From contig JAVTLE010000023.1 in assembly GCA_033439295.1 (NCBI GenBank), positions 4,004,530 through 4,068,529 on the forward strand: a DNA stretch of 64,000 bases. The letters are read 5' to 3'. The DNA is from Deuterostichococcus epilithicus (Eukaryota; Chlorophyta; Trebouxiophyceae; Prasiolales; Stichococcaceae). Position 1 is the stretch's first letter; each line of letters starts with the position of its first letter. Position numbers and translations under genes: made by a program. The notes beneath the pieces were generated by a model that worked only from the letters and a program-made list of their open reading frames with translations, searched no databases and was not told where the DNA came from. This document shows positions 12,097-24,401 of this stretch, in pieces.

Positions 12097-15000
12097 TCAT
12101 TGCTGCTCGGGCGCGGGCAGCACGATGGGGTCGCCGCGCCGCAGCTGTCCGCTGTCGGTGATGACAGCCCCCTCCTCCCGCCCCGCCTGGTTGTCCGGTT
12201 TGCCCACTGACAGCTGGTTGATGCGCCACGCCACCTCCCACCCCTCCACCAGCTCGCCTGCGGATCAGCGGCGGCCACCAATAGTGGCTTGAAGGCGCCA
12301 ACACGTGAAGAAGCAGAGCAGTGGACCCGTCGTCAGCATGGCCGAAGCAAGCAAGCAAGCGTGCGCAGCGAGCGGCACGAGCCCCCCCCTTTAGCGATGG
12401 AGCTGGGTCGCTGCAACCGAGGAAGGGTGCTCATGCCTACATCAGGGTGCGTCCCGCAATGCAGCTGGAAACCCCACAACCTGCCGCTCGGTCATGTGCG
12501 GATGTTGCACCAGAGACGCAGGCAGTTCTTGCACCAAAAAAACGCCCGGAGTCAGGCTTCAGCGGGCCGCACCAAAGACGGTGTAGTGGCCATCATTGTG
12601 CGGCTCCGGCCCCATCATGATGGAGAAGTGGCTGTCGTTCGTGTCTGCACACAGTGGAGGCGGTCGTGAAAACCTGGGACTGAAATTAGTGTAACAGCTG
12701 CGCAGGCCTTACGGGGAAATGCAACCCCACATGATCAGCCCTGCTGCATGAGGTCGCCAGTTTCACAGCGGCAGCCCGTCATCGTGCGGTGGTCGTTATG
12801 AATGCAGCTCATTTGACTGTTAAAACTCAGGCTGGCTGGAGAGTGGTGGCGCTCACCTGGGCCGGCGTTGGCAATGGACAGCAGCCCCTTGCGGTCATGC
12901 TTCAGCTTCAGGCCGCCTGTCGGACAGAAGCACCTTGGCTTGGCAGGGCTTCATTTCGCAGCTTGCAGCTCAGGTGGCAGGGCTTCATCACGCACCTTGC
13001 AGCTCAGGCGGCAGGACATGCGCAAAAAGTGGTGCCTCCTCGCCATCACAAGCTTGAGCACACATCTGAGCCGCAGCTGCCACACAGCAGCGTTCGTGCG
13101 GCAGGCGCCCGTTGACGGGCAGCTCAAGTACGCTTCTGAGCACTCTTTGCTCACCGGGATCGTCCTTGAAGGCCCCGCCAAACACGCTGTCTGTGTCGGC
13201 GCCACCCTGATCGATGAACCTGCGCTCAACGGCTTGGAGAACTAGTATCAGGTAAGTCCCAGCCCCATCTATGAAAGCATCGGAGAAATCCTCACTTCTC
13301 GCTTTGGTGGGGAGACCTTCGCGGTAGTCACGGCGCATGGGTGGCCGTGGCTGCACATGCAGAATCCGCAGAGCCACACCTGTCGATGATCCGGTAGAAG
13401 CTGGTCTGCGGCATTGGCACAGGGAATGTCGGGGGACCAATCCAGCACTCCAGCGACACTGTTGGAGGCCACTGGAAGCCAGCACTGGGCCATTGGGAGC
13501 GAGAGCCGTCAGGCAGCGAAGCTTCGTCGAAGTCGACAGATGTTTCAGTGGCAACACCGCACCCCCTTGAAGTGGTATGGCCGGCCCGCGCCTTCGTGGC
13601 CCTCCGGCACAATGCCCTGCCAATTAGCAGATACTGCAGTCAGTCAGAGAGAGGGAGAGCGTGTGTGTTTGCGCACTCTGTCGCCCTGCAGCGCAATGGC
13701 CTGCAGCTGAGGCGACGCCGAGCTCAGCTAGCCAGACAATGACGTCAGATTTGACTGTTGTTGGCTCCCGTACGCGCAGTCTCCACTGCGAATTCTCCGT
13801 GTTGGCAGAGCGAATGTGCTCGGCGCGGGAGTGCGGTGTGCCCATATCCCATTTGCAAATGCCCCGTTGCGGCGCACCGCGCTGCATTGCTGCAACCCCT
13901 CACCCCATGCAACTTGTCCTGATGCCGTGTTGGCAGGGCGAGCCGCCAGCCCCGATCACGAGAACACGTTTCCGGAACAGACATTGCTTAGCTAAGTGTG
14001 TTTCAGCACCACACCTTTTCGCCAGTGAACAGCTGGCGGTAGTTCTCCGCTGCCCGCGGCGACTCGTCAGGAAACAGCACAAACTCCATGCGCCCGATCG
14101 CCTCCCCCTTGATGGCCACATCCATGTACACCAGCGGCAGGTGCGCGTTGTTCTTGAGGTCCGAGAGGCGCTGCCGCTCTTTGGCGTTTTCAGCGGCGAT
14201 GCACGCCTCGGCAGCCGGCCGCTGGTCGTCGATGTAGACCGCTCCGGACGTCCATGCTACATCTGCGGGTGTGGCAGAGGCACAGCAGGCTGGTCCAGGG
14301 CAGACTGCTTCGGTGGAAGCCTGTGACACTGTCGCCAGAGCTGTAGCCTGCCTCAGCGCCCGCATCTGTGGCGTCGACTGCGGCCGACGCCAGTCGCCGC
14401 GGTCGCCGGCCGGAGTCGAGGCCGCGTTAGCGAACGGCTGGCTGCTGAGGCGGCTGGCGCTGTAGGGCGCCTTTGCGGATTCATGCGGTGGATCCTTGTG
14501 GACGGCACGAAGTTGAGGGGCACGTACCAGGGCCACGGCGGCCGGGCGGTTTCGTCAGGTCTACTGGGTCGGCCACCAGGTGCTTGAGCCAGCACTGGTG
14601 CTGGTGTAGCCCCGGGCCGCAGCCGCCCGGCTGGCCGCACCACACCCACACGTTGCACCGCGCGTCGCCGCGGCATTTGTCGCAGCACGCGTCCGTCGAC
14701 TCCTGAGCGGCGGCGGGGGCAGCGAGAAAGGGGTCGAAAAACACTTATTTGCGGAAGAAGATGCACTTGCAGCTGAGAGTGAGGACGCGCGGGTGGGCGA
14801 CAGATCGGACGCATGCGCAGGGCCTTCAAAGTGCCATGCCACAGATCGGCTTGTGTGGCTGGGGTCGTTGCCAGCTGTGTGTCTCAGAGGCGCAGTGCAG
14901 CTGTCTTGCCAGCGTGGAGGTGGCGGTCACCATTCGACTGCCCCCTTGCGTGCCGGCGGTCACTATGTCTACCGGTCGATATCATCTCCATATGCAATCG

Positions 15001-15620
15001 TTCCTTACCTCAAGGTCGGAGTGACCCCAGTTGACCAGGTCGCCCTCGTACTCAGCGTGCTCCTCGCCATGGCAGGTCACCTCACCAGTGCCTGGGTGTT
15101 GGAAGCGGCGGCTGAGGCTCGTATCACGGCCTCTGCCTCAGCCTCTCCACTGCCGGTCGCCACCGCAACGACATGCGCAGCTTTCGTATGCCAGAGCCGT
15201 GTCTCACGCGTCACGCAGCCACCGGCGCGCACCTGCGTCCTGCGCCTCGACCTGCTGCCCGCCCGCCTCCGCTTGGCCCGCCTGCTGCTGCTCCTCCTGC
15301 CGTTCCTCCTGCTGCTGCTTCTGCCGTTCCTCCTGCTGCTCCTGCTGCTGTTGCTGTTGCTGCTGCTGCTGCTGCTGCTGCTTTTGCTGCTCCTGCTGCT
15401 CCTGCTGCTGCTGCACTTCTTGGGCGGCACCGGCGCCAGTCCTGAGCGCTAGCGAGCTGCCGGGCAGGATCTTGTCTGCGTCCGGAGAGCTTGCAGTTCC
15501 GGGGCTGTTGCCGCTGGACATCAGCTGGCTGACGCTGAAGTAGACAATGACCAGGCTGCCGAGGAAGCAGGCCCAGCGCCATGCGGCGTACCTGACATGG
15601 TGCGGCCGACGGCGGTCCAT
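12097..15620 (-). CDS. membrane-anchored PAN/apple-domain cyclophilin-like protein
   Basis: Ten exons (15620-15208, 15111-15009, 14702-14528, 14262-14015, 13616-13563, 13405-13380, 13219-13155, 12916-12857, 12644-12573, 12257-12097) join with canonical splice sites into one 458-residue frame. Order: a short basic N-terminus, one hydrophobic segment near residues 17-34 (signal anchor, type II topology), a Gln/Glu-rich probable coiled coil (about 68-125), a PAN/apple-like module with paired cysteines (CHGEEHAEYEGDLVNW, then ACCDKCRGDARCNVWVWC), a linker, and a C-terminal cyclophilin domain beginning VYMDVAIKGEAIGRMEF. FYRIIDRFIDQGGAD keeps the Arg, Phe and Gln matching human CypA R55, F60 and Q63. 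SHFSIMMGPEPHNDGHY instead has Ser, His and Tyr where CypA has F113, W121 and H126, so prolyl isomerase activity is doubtful. A role in folding or binding in the secretory lumen or at the surface is inferred. The gene is divergent from the DHRS7-like gene. Confidence 0.9.
12942..13013. repeat. 33-bp tandem duplication in cyclophilin intron
   Basis: Two adjacent units, 12942-12974 and 12975-13007, differ at a few bases and are followed by a partial third GGCAGG. They lie in the intron between the exons at 13155 and 12916. Confidence 0.8.
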
Positions 15621-16435
15621 GATCGCGACTTCGTTATCTTCAAGGTCACATTGCTGATGGCAAACGCAGCACTGCAATGACAATTCGACTTGTTGAAAGA
15701 CGATTCAATCGGGCGAGACCAGCAGCCCTGGGGAGATGGCACCCAACACAAAGTTGCAGCGGGTGCTGCCAGACATACAACAGCGACGATTGCAATTCGT
15801 TTTCAATTCGCTTGTGCTACAAACATGAGTGTGGCACTCGGCTCCTTTGCCACATTATGGAGCTGATGTACGGGTTTGTTGCAATACACATCAATCGCCG
15901 CGGTCGCGCGGTCGCGCCATTTCGACTTTGCGGAGTATGAGCCGTCACGAAACCATTTCGATTGAGCATTTTGTCGTTGCTGCGCTGGCGATCCATTGCT
16001 GCCGAGCTTGTCACCACCTCAGATCATTCCTGAGTGTCTGATCTTCTCCACAACCAGATCGCCGTAGCAACCCGGTCCCAGCTGCGGACTTACGCCCGGG
16101 AATGACCAGACTTCCTGTGCAGCATAGCTTGACATACAAGCCTACGGCGCTGACAACGCTTGCGGGCGTGCACGGGCGCCCCGCACTGCCCTGCACAGCA
16201 TTGTGCAGAAACCCCAGACGGTCACCCGTCAACCGCAGGAACACCCACGCCGTGCGCTCATCTGCTGCGCAGACACCGCAGCAGGTGCGCGGCAATATGC
16301 GCCAATGTGGCAACGGACGCACGGCACTTGCATGCAAATCCAGCACTGCTATAATCTTGAGCAGTCAGTCTTCTCTACTCGCGCCTGATGTGCACTTACG
16401 GACGTGCCTCTGCGACACGACTGCAGACAGCAGGC
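15621..16435. promoter_or_regulatory. divergent promoter region, cyclophilin / DHRS7
   Basis: These 815 bases separate the two start codons of divergent genes and must contain both promoters and 5' UTRs. No TATA box or coding frame stands out. An AT-richer patch at about 15780-15990 is the only compositional feature I see. Confidence 0.5.
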
Positions 16436-19050
16436 ATGGTGGCGCTCATGCCGTGGGCGTTGGCCACAGCGGCAGCATACTTGCTATACAGGATTGTGCG
16501 CTTTGCCAGGTGCGGAGCTGCCATGCTTTTGGCTCATTGTACCGCGTACCTATCTGTACTTGGTTGCTGACTGTAAGGACAGACATTGCAGCTGCTGCCT
16601 CTGCGTTGGAATGAGGCGCAGCTGCCGCAATCATGTATGTGCACACTGGAAAACCCAGTCGCTGCAGAATCGTTTAGGCGTTGTGGCACCCGCAGGTCGT
16701 CAGTGGACATCCGCCTGCAGGGCAAGGGATTTGCGCCGCCACAAGCCTTTGCCGGCAAGGTAGTCTGGATCACAGGCGCCAGCCAGGTACATAGGTATTG
16801 ATATTAAGGTTGCTTCTCAAGATCAACTGCGGCACAACCCACTGGTGCAAAGCACATGCCCTGTGTTGTGTTTCTGCCAGCACGACGCCCACCTGCAACA
16901 GCAGACTCCGCCTGTGCGAGGCGCTGCTTGGCGATTGGTTGCAGGGCCTGGGGGCAGAGCTCGCGCATGAGTTTGCGGTGAGCGGTGCGTACCTCGTGCT
17001 GTCCGCACGCCGCCGCGAGCAACTGCAAGTGAGTGCACACCCTTGTAACACAGCGCTGCAACACAGCCTCTTATACCGTCGTGAGAAGCGGGAAACTTTC
17101 AGGCGGTGCCCTCCAATGTGTGGCCCGGTGTGGCCTTTCAGACCAAGTGGCTCTGCAGTGCCTTCAAAATGCACCAACATGCACAAAGCAGGCAGCTGTT
17201 GACGAGGATGATGCAGGTACGCACAGGAGATAGGACGAGCATGGTTATGAACAGATGAGGCAAGGCGTTCCGCTGTGGGTGCAGGCCGTTGCAGACAAGT
17301 GCCGGCAGCCGGGCGGTCCGGAGCATGTTGTCCTGCCTTTCGATCTGGCGTCCGGCTTTGACACGCTGCAGGTCAGTCCGTGGATATTCTTCCAGAATGC
17401 CTGTGGGACAGTGAACTTGCCAATGCTGCGCACCCTGCCCGAGCCTCGCCCAAGTGCACCGCCCTGTCTGAGCAATGGTACTCGTGAGACCCGCGTGAGG
17501 CGCTTGCCTGACGAGCTGCAGGCGGCGGCCACGGCGGCGGACGCCGCATTCGATGGCGCCGGCGTCGACGTGCTGGTGCACAACGCAGGTGAGCCTCGAG
17601 CCCTCCGCCACAGCAAGAAGGGACGGCCATCATAGCGGAAACAAGGGGAGCCTCGGTGATGTATTGTTTTTGCGGACATAAGCACAGCGGCACCAGGGGT
17701 CCTGAACGGAACACTCGCGCTTCTGACAAGGCTTTGCCAGTGCGCACTCGTTGACATCGCCCAATCCCATCGCCCCACAGGCTGTAGCCAGCACTCGCTC
17801 GCCGAGGAGACCTCGGCAGAGGTTGCGGCGCAGATGATGCAGCTCAACACGCTCGCCCCAATTGCGCTGACGCGCGCGGCGCTGCCGGCCATGCTCGGCC
17901 GGCGGCGCGGGCGGTTCGTGGTGGTGTCCAGCATGGCGGGCCGCATACCCAGCCCCGGCCAGGCGCTGTACTCTGCCGCCAAGTTCGGGCTGAACGGCTA
18001 TTTTGCGGCGCTGGCGACCGAGGTGTGCGACAGGTGAGCGTCGCGAAACGCTGTGCCATTGCATCTGTCCCAAGCGGGCACTGGAAGCGTGGCTTCCGGG
18101 CGAAGCCAGGGGCAGCTGCCTTCCAGGCGCTTCACGACTGATGGGTGGGCTGCTCGGCCGCCATCTGCAGCACGCCTCAGCCAGCCCTGGAGAGCTGTCC
18201 CCAGCTGTTCTTGCAAACCTTGTACTGTTGCACGCAGGGGCGTGGGCGTGACCATCTGCTGCCCCGGCCCCATCGCCACGGGCGATGCGATGAACCCCCG
18301 CAGCGTCATGGGCGCCACAGGTGCATCGCCTCATCTGCAGTTTCGGCAGCCCTGACAACGCAGCATGTGGTGGCATGATTGTGGGCGTCCGAACGCGACC
18401 TGCTGCCGCCGCGCCAGCAGTGAAATCCATTACCGCATCTGCCAGCACCATGGCAGGTGCACCACAACGCAGCAGGGGGAGCGCAGCAGTTGTGTATGGC
18501 TGTTGTAGGTCACGTCGCGCAACTGCCATTGCGGGAACCAGCCAGCTGACAGAATTTGACATGCGCCACACAGGTATGATGACCAAGCAGCAGGAGACGT
18601 CTGCGGGTGGCAGCAAACGGCTTGAGCCACGCTACGTGGCGCGCTGGATCGTGGCGGCGGCGCACCATGGCGTCAGCGATGCGTGGATCGCCAAGCAGCC
18701 CATCCTGCTGCTGAGTATGCTCGTGGTCACTTCCCGTGTTTGTGGTCTATCAAAAGGGGCAGTGTTCGGATGCAGCCACCAGGCCTTGCTGAGCTTGCCA
18801 ACCCATGCCTCTCGTGTGATCACCACGATGATCACTGCGATGACTGTTTGTGGCGCTGATACGCTGGCCATATGCCTGTCTCACCATGCTGCTTCGATGT
18901 CTGACGGCTTGTGACATGTGTGCAGGCTACGTGATGCAATGGGCGCCGGGGCTGGGCACGCGGGTGCTCAAGAGGATTGGACCGAAGCGCGCGGCGGCCA
19001 TGAAGGCCGGTGGCAGTGGCTATGATGTCGGCAGCTTGCTGCGGAAATGA
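16436..19050 (+). CDS. short-chain dehydrogenase/reductase, DHRS7-like
   Basis: Nine exons (16436-16509, 16696-16786, 16945-17028, 17285-17371, 17522-17588, 17781-18033, 18238-18320, 18574-18735, 18926-19050) join in frame to 341 residues, close to the length of animal DHRS7. The N-terminus begins MVALMPWALATAAAYLLY, a hydrophobic membrane anchor. The Rossmann motif TGASQGLG is split by an intron after Gln. It is followed by SARRREQLQ, the HNAG motif, the catalytic Ser in VVVSSMAG and the YSAAK pair. ICCPGPIATG and a basic tail (RVLKRIGPKRAAAMKAGG) fit the DHRS7 family. Expected role: NADP(H)-dependent oxidation or reduction of a lipid, retinoid-like or steroid-like carbonyl at the ER or lipid-droplet membrane. 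The substrate cannot be read from sequence. Confidence 0.92.
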
Positions 19051-19712
19051 AAACGCCATTGATGGAATGCTTTAAAACACCAACGTAGACGTCTGGTTCG
19101 CTTCCTACAGGAACCCACTGTGTGGTGGGAGAGGTCGTGCGGATGCACTGAGAACTGGTCTCTCTAGGGGTAGGGACTTGGGAACCCAGGCTGTCGAGTG
19201 GAAAGCGGGATGCCTAGAAAGAGCATGCAGAAGCGAACATCAGTCTTGCCACCGAAAGACTGAGCCTCGTTTCATTTACAAAGCCTCGCTGACACGGACT
19301 GGAGGCTCCTCGTCTGTTCAAGCGGAGGTCAGTTCCATGAAATGAGCCGGTCCACCCCTGTGCGAATTCCAGAGATGTTCCTGCCACATACAAACGACCT
19401 GCTGCCAGAAGTGCTGCCGCAGACAGCATGCGTGGGATCTTGCTGAGATGCTACGTGCGGCTCGCAGCAGTAAGGGGCAGCTGGCTGCAAGCATTGCACA
19501 AGGTGAGGCGGCGGCAAGTGGCGGCATGGTCTGCAGTCGCTGCAGGACGACTGCAGTCCCACAGCCGCATGTGCGCCCATCATCGAAGCCATCACACTGG
19601 CCGCACGCCCTGGCTGCACGCCTCGCTGTGCGCCGCTGCTGATTTTCAATGCTAGGTGCCGTCACCTGGAGCGGGTGCACAGGGCAGCAGCCCTGCCGCC
19701 AGCCTCGCACAG
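19051..19712. other. convergent intergenic region, DHRS7 / STRAP
   Basis: Holds the 3' UTRs of two convergent genes. TTACA at 19276-19280 reads TGTAA on the minus strand, about 430 bases past the STRAP stop, and may be its polyadenylation signal. No supported gene. Confidence 0.4.
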
Positions 19713-22700
19713 CTACCCGAGCGCGGGAAAGTCGTTGGACAGGTCTGGTGCCTTCTGCGCCGAGACCTGCTTGGGCAGCTGTGACTGCGAGGGCCGTCCG
19801 TTGGCACGCGGCTGCGACTGCTGCTGCTGCGGCGGCCCCGCTGGCTCCCCTGCCGTTGGCGGCCCCGCCGGACCCGCCGGTGCGTTGGCTGCACGCATCG
19901 AGTTTTCAAGGATAGCTCAATGCTATTTCCGTAATACGCTGTCCGACCACTGTGCAGAGCCGCAGCACACCCAAGCCCATGGCAGGCACAGGAGCGAGGG
20001 CCTGCCCCCGGCGGCTGTGCATCGTGCACCAAGATTGCATCCCTGCATTCCTGCTGGCGGGCACCCAATCATCAACGGAATGACCATGCCATTGAATTGA
20101 AATGACGATGACATTTCGACTGGCCCCACAACCCCCATGCAACTCATCCACATGCTGCTGTACACGGACATGCCCCAACCTGCGCCAGAGTCGCCACGGG
20201 TGTGGAAGTCGGTCTGCCAGATCCGGATGGTCCCGTCCTCCGAGCCGGAGGCGTACGTCGTGCCGCCCGGTGCAAAGCGCACACAGTGCACCGGCCCGTG
20301 GTGCCCTGCAATCGGCGATGTCCACGGCTCAAATGCCTGAACCATGCAAGCAGCTTCTCGAGCAGCTGATGCAACAGACAGCCGTGCGGTCGTCCGTGTG
20401 AATGAATGATGCGCGGCATGATGCGCGGCCAAGGTGCACGGCAGGAGGCCGTTGCCCCGCCCGCCGCACATGCCTGTGTCCGGGGGCAGTGGGGCTCAGC
20501 GCAAACCCCTGAAACGCCTGATCCAGCTGCAAGCCGCACCTTTGTTGACGTCCAGCTCGGCGCCGGAGTCGAAGTCGTGGAGGTGGACCCACATGTCGTT
20601 GCCGCCCGCGGCCCAGCGCCCGCGCTCCGCGCAGTAGCTGGCGCTCTCCACCGTGTACGGCGTCTGCAAGGAGCCGGGACTGTATGGCCACTTTCGACAG
20701 CTTGAAAGGCTCTGCCAAAACGCTTGGGACCGCACTAAGCGCCACCGCTCTGCGCGGCAGCCGGCGCTGTCCGCCGTGTGCGACGCGAGCAGGCATTGAG
20801 GCAGCCAACCAACTTCTCGGCCCCGAGCACCCTCGACCAGCGCTGCTACCTGCACCATCACTGCACCGCGATCCCCACTGCGGCGCTGCTGTGCGGGCAA
20901 GCAGGGCGCGGCGATTGCGCACATCCACCCATGGACATGACGCCCCCTGTCTCGATGCTTCCCCGTCTCAGTGGTACCCCGTCCCAGTCCAGGAAGCCTC
21001 CCTGCCTCACGACCTCAGTGTTTCCTCAGAAGTTTCTCATCTCGGCAAATGCCCCCACCTTGAAGGATTTGACGCCCTGCAGGGTGGCGCCGTCCCAGAT
21101 GCGCACATCGCTGCCGTCCGCCGTCGTTATGTACCGCCCGTCCTCACTGACCTCGATGCTGGTGACTACAGCACTGGTTTCCAGCGTGCGCACGGCCCTC
21201 GACTGCCGCACGTCCCACACCCTACAACGGCAGCAAAAACATATTCAACCGTTGGTCCACCAGCCCGTAGCATCCGGGATGGAGACTGTCCTGGGAAGGA
21301 GCGGCAGGCGTCCGATGGGCTGGCGATAGCTGTTTGGTGACAGCGTCCGAGTCAAAAGCTGCCCGACGCCCAAGTTCCCCGCACAGGCTGCGTGACAGGA
21401 CAGTGGCAGCGGGCTCGCAGCTGGGCTTCGCAGCAAGATGCGGTGCTGCAGACAGGGCAGCCATGCCATGCCAGGACGGGCGCGCGCGCACGTAATGTTG
21501 GGTTTGTCCAGGTCGGACGTCAGCAGCGTGTCGTCCGATTTGGTCCACACCACGCAGCGGATGGGGCCCCCGGCCGCGGGGAACTCCTGCGGCGCCGCCT
21601 CCGGCTTCTCGGCGTCAAAGATGCGCAGCAGCTTCTCGTGGCCTGCGGCAGCAGGGCGCGTGTAGGAACCCTTGCGCGAGGCGTGGACACGCGCACGCGA
21701 CTGGCATGTCGCCCTGAAGGTCGGCCACCTGCACAGTCTGCACGCCTGGCGCCGCAGGCGCTGGCGTCGGCGCCGAGTTGCTAGTTGATCGTGCGTGGCA
21801 AGCGATCCTGGCCCCAATTCCCTGCTGAATGCAGGTCCGCATGCACCGCGTCCGTGCTGATGGCCTCTGCTCCACAGGCTCATCATCAGGCGAAGTACGC
21901 CAGGAAGCCTCTCCTCTTCGGCCTGGCCGCCGTGCAGCGTGCATGCCATGCTGCCACCAGGAAGACTTGCGATCAAGTCAGCAAGTCGGGTGTTTGGCAC
22001 CCACCTCCAGTGACCACCCGCCGGCAGTCGTGCGCGAAATCCACGGTTCGCACGATGTGCTTGTGCGGCCACACATACTTTTCATCGCCCGTGAGCGCAT
22101 CCCACAGACGCGCGGAGAAATCCGCCGAGCCCGTCACGCCGAGCATGCCAGGATCATTCAGCTTGCACGACCACACCGCGCCCTACGAGATGAACGGTCC
22201 AAACCCTTGGTCGTGGGAGTAGCAGGTCGAGTGAGAGCTGCAGGCCGCATGAGAGCTGCATGCATCCATCGAGCTCCTGTCCACGGCAGCAGTTTCCACT
22301 GACAGCCTGGCCTGGGACTGCACAGCAACTGCATGCTGCACAACCTCAAGGTCTGCAACAGGACACAGTCGCATATGCTCGCGCCTGAGACGCGACCGCA
22401 GTCTCACGCCTGCAATTTGCACCCGCCGCGTTAAGGAGGCACAGATCGTCAGGCGCGGCACCTTGTGTCCCTGGAAGGTGCCGATCCAGTCACCCGTCTC
22501 GCCATTACGCAGCATCGGCTGGCCGTCCTTGCTGGCGCTGGCCAGGAAGTAGCCATCTGGGGTCACCGGCCTGCAGGACGGAAGAAGAATTGGCTGCAAG
22601 AACGGTGTGACCATGGGGTTTGCGGCAGTGTGGAATTTGCATGCACGGCGCCGCCTAGGGAGTCGTGGTCTGAACATCTACAGAGCGGCGCAGACGCTGC

Positions 22701-22844
22701 ATGACCAAATGCACGCGATCATGCAGGGAGCCAGTTCGAGCAGGCGGCGGAGCGGAAGACTTCTCACGTGTACTCGAGCTCAACGATGGGGCGTGTGTGC
22801 CCGTGGCAAACCAGCGGCATCTGCACGCGCCTTGCGCTACTCAT
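19713..22844 (-). CDS. STRAP: STRAP-like WD40 repeat protein (serine/threonine kinase receptor-associated protein)
   Basis: Eight exons (22844-22768, 22570-22462, 22182-22005, 21642-21492, 21221-21059, 20663-20540, 20305 to about 20198, 19888-19713) give 361 residues. The start [20 protein letters not shown] and the blocks [66 protein letters not shown] and [20 protein letters not shown] are the characteristic WD repeats of eukaryotic STRAP. The Gln/Pro-rich C-terminus ends [14 protein letters not shown] is known as a scaffold in SMN/Gemin-linked snRNP assembly and in signalling, and as an mRNA-binding regulator of translation. It should be cytosolic. The exact donor of exon 7 has one alternative about 16 bases further on. 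Divergent from the TFIIIC6 gene. Confidence 0.93.
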
Positions 22845-23486
22845 ATTGCAGGTTGTGGGGTTTTGTTCCGCTAGGCGCGAGCTGGTAGCCCACAAAATGT
22901 TGCGACACAAACCAAAACAATGCAACACTGGGCGAGGGTCCGCGACTATGTATAGCGTCTCTGTGTTGTGTGATGCTGTGTGGTCACGATCTGAACGGTG
23001 AGGTTGAGTCCTGCAAGCTGCCTGGCCTGTCGCGCAACGAGCTCAAACACTCGATGTGAGAGTGAGGAGAAATTTCGGCAGCTCTAAGTAGGGTCTGCAG
23101 TTCTGCCCTGCTACAGCACGACAGGCATAAATTTTGCAGCTTTTTCAGCTCCACCTCCTGATCCAACGCCGAGCCGCCATTGCGCATTCTCTGGCAGCTG
23201 GCTCTGCTCTAGGGTGCGCTGGAAGCAGTAAAATCACGTGCCGATGTCAAGTCCTTCCTGCTGCCACATCACAACAACGACATCATCAGCAGCATCATCA
23301 AAATTGATTGATTCGGCTTTGCAACCTGAAACGTTGACAAATCCTCGCTGTTCTCTGTCGAGAGGGGCTGCTGGCGACAAACTTCGGCGCCAGCGGAACT
23401 CAGTATCACTGACTGCGTGCGCCACACTCCTTTGACAACCCAAGCAGCCGTTCGCGCGGCTCTCAAGATCACAACCGTCTGCGGGC
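22845..23486. promoter_or_regulatory. divergent promoter region, STRAP / TFIIIC6
   Basis: These 642 bases lie between two divergent start codons. The stretch is relatively AT-rich around 22890-22930 and 23260-23310. No specific box was recognised, and promoter content is inferred from position. Confidence 0.5.
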
Positions 23487-24401
23487 ATGCAAGAAAGCGG
23501 TCGCGATGGCCCCCAGCATGACAAAGACGGGCCCTCATACGTGGATGTAGCGCGCGGCAATGCCGCCAACGCCGCAGGACCCGCACAGCCTGACGCACCC
23601 ATGACAGACGCTGAAGCAGCAACAGCGAATAATCAGATTCCTGAACCAGGTCAGTTTGCCCTTGTGCGGCATATACATCGTACAGATGTTCCATTTGCAG
23701 GGTTTTACGATGGGGGCGTGCAAAACAGAAACCTAGGCAACACATCTGCATTATGCTTCGACAGACCCGTCCGCTGGAGGAGCGGCCGGTGAAGAGGCGG
23801 TGTACGTCCTGCTGGAGCTGGACGGACTGGGCGACAAGGCTGCGCTGCCGCCAGGCTGCACTATTGAGCTGTCGGTGCGAGCTTTATAATTTTGAATTGC
23901 GAGGTCGCAGCATGCGCTGCTTGCGGTGCTTGCTGCTGCGAAGCCTCTGTGTATATGTTCTTGATCGACAGCAAGCGGCGGCATGCCTGACCTGCTGCCT
24001 CAGCCGCTCAGGTCTGTATCAGCACGCCAGTTGTCCGGAATGCCACAGCGGCAATAAAAGACATATACAGCAGCATGTCGCCCAGGACCCAGATGTGGTG
24101 TCCCGTCAACGGCTCGACAAGGATTTTAGTGGACAGTGCCTCGGCAGTCTCAGCGCCCGCTCCCCTTGATGTTGTGCAGGGTTTGGACACCTTCCAGCCG
24201 AGGGTGCGGCTGCCGGACGGCACCACATGTGCTGCAGTGTACAGCGAGAGCGTCGGCTCCTGCCTGCTACTTTCCGCCGCTAGCGGCGGTGGTGGCGGTG
24301 GCGACGGCGGCAGCGCCGAAATGGCTGGGAAGGCCGGGGCACCGGCCCTGGAGTACCTCTGCGCAACAGAGCGGCTGCTCAAGGCCTGGGTGCCGCCATA
24401 G
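23487..24401 (+). CDS. GTF3C6: transcription factor TFIIIC subunit 6-like protein
   Basis: Three exons (23487-23649, 23765-23874, 24180-24401) join with canonical sites to 164 residues. After an acidic, disordered N-terminus, YVLLELDGLGDKAALPPGC leads into GLDTFQPRVRLPDGTTCAAV, then YSESVGSCLLLSA, and LEYLCATERLLKAWVPP at the end. This order (ELDG strand, 'GLDT.P', 'Y.E..G..L.F', 'L.Y.C.TE..L') is that of the TFIIIC_sub6 (tau95/GTF3C6) domain. A Gly-rich loop interrupts the domain. TFIIIC binds internal promoters of tRNA genes for RNA polymerase III. The family is short and divergent, so confidence is moderate to high. Confidence 0.82.

Noticed and set aside
15077-15430. Long Leu-rich and Cys-rich plus-strand frames opposite the cyclophilin gene
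   Set aside because: They are antisense readings of the CAG-rich Gln stalk exon on the minus strand (CTG repeats give Leu, TGC gives Cys).
16102-16614. 170-codon plus-strand frame upstream of and over the DHRS7 first exon
   Set aside because: No family resemblance; it overlaps the real first exon in another frame.
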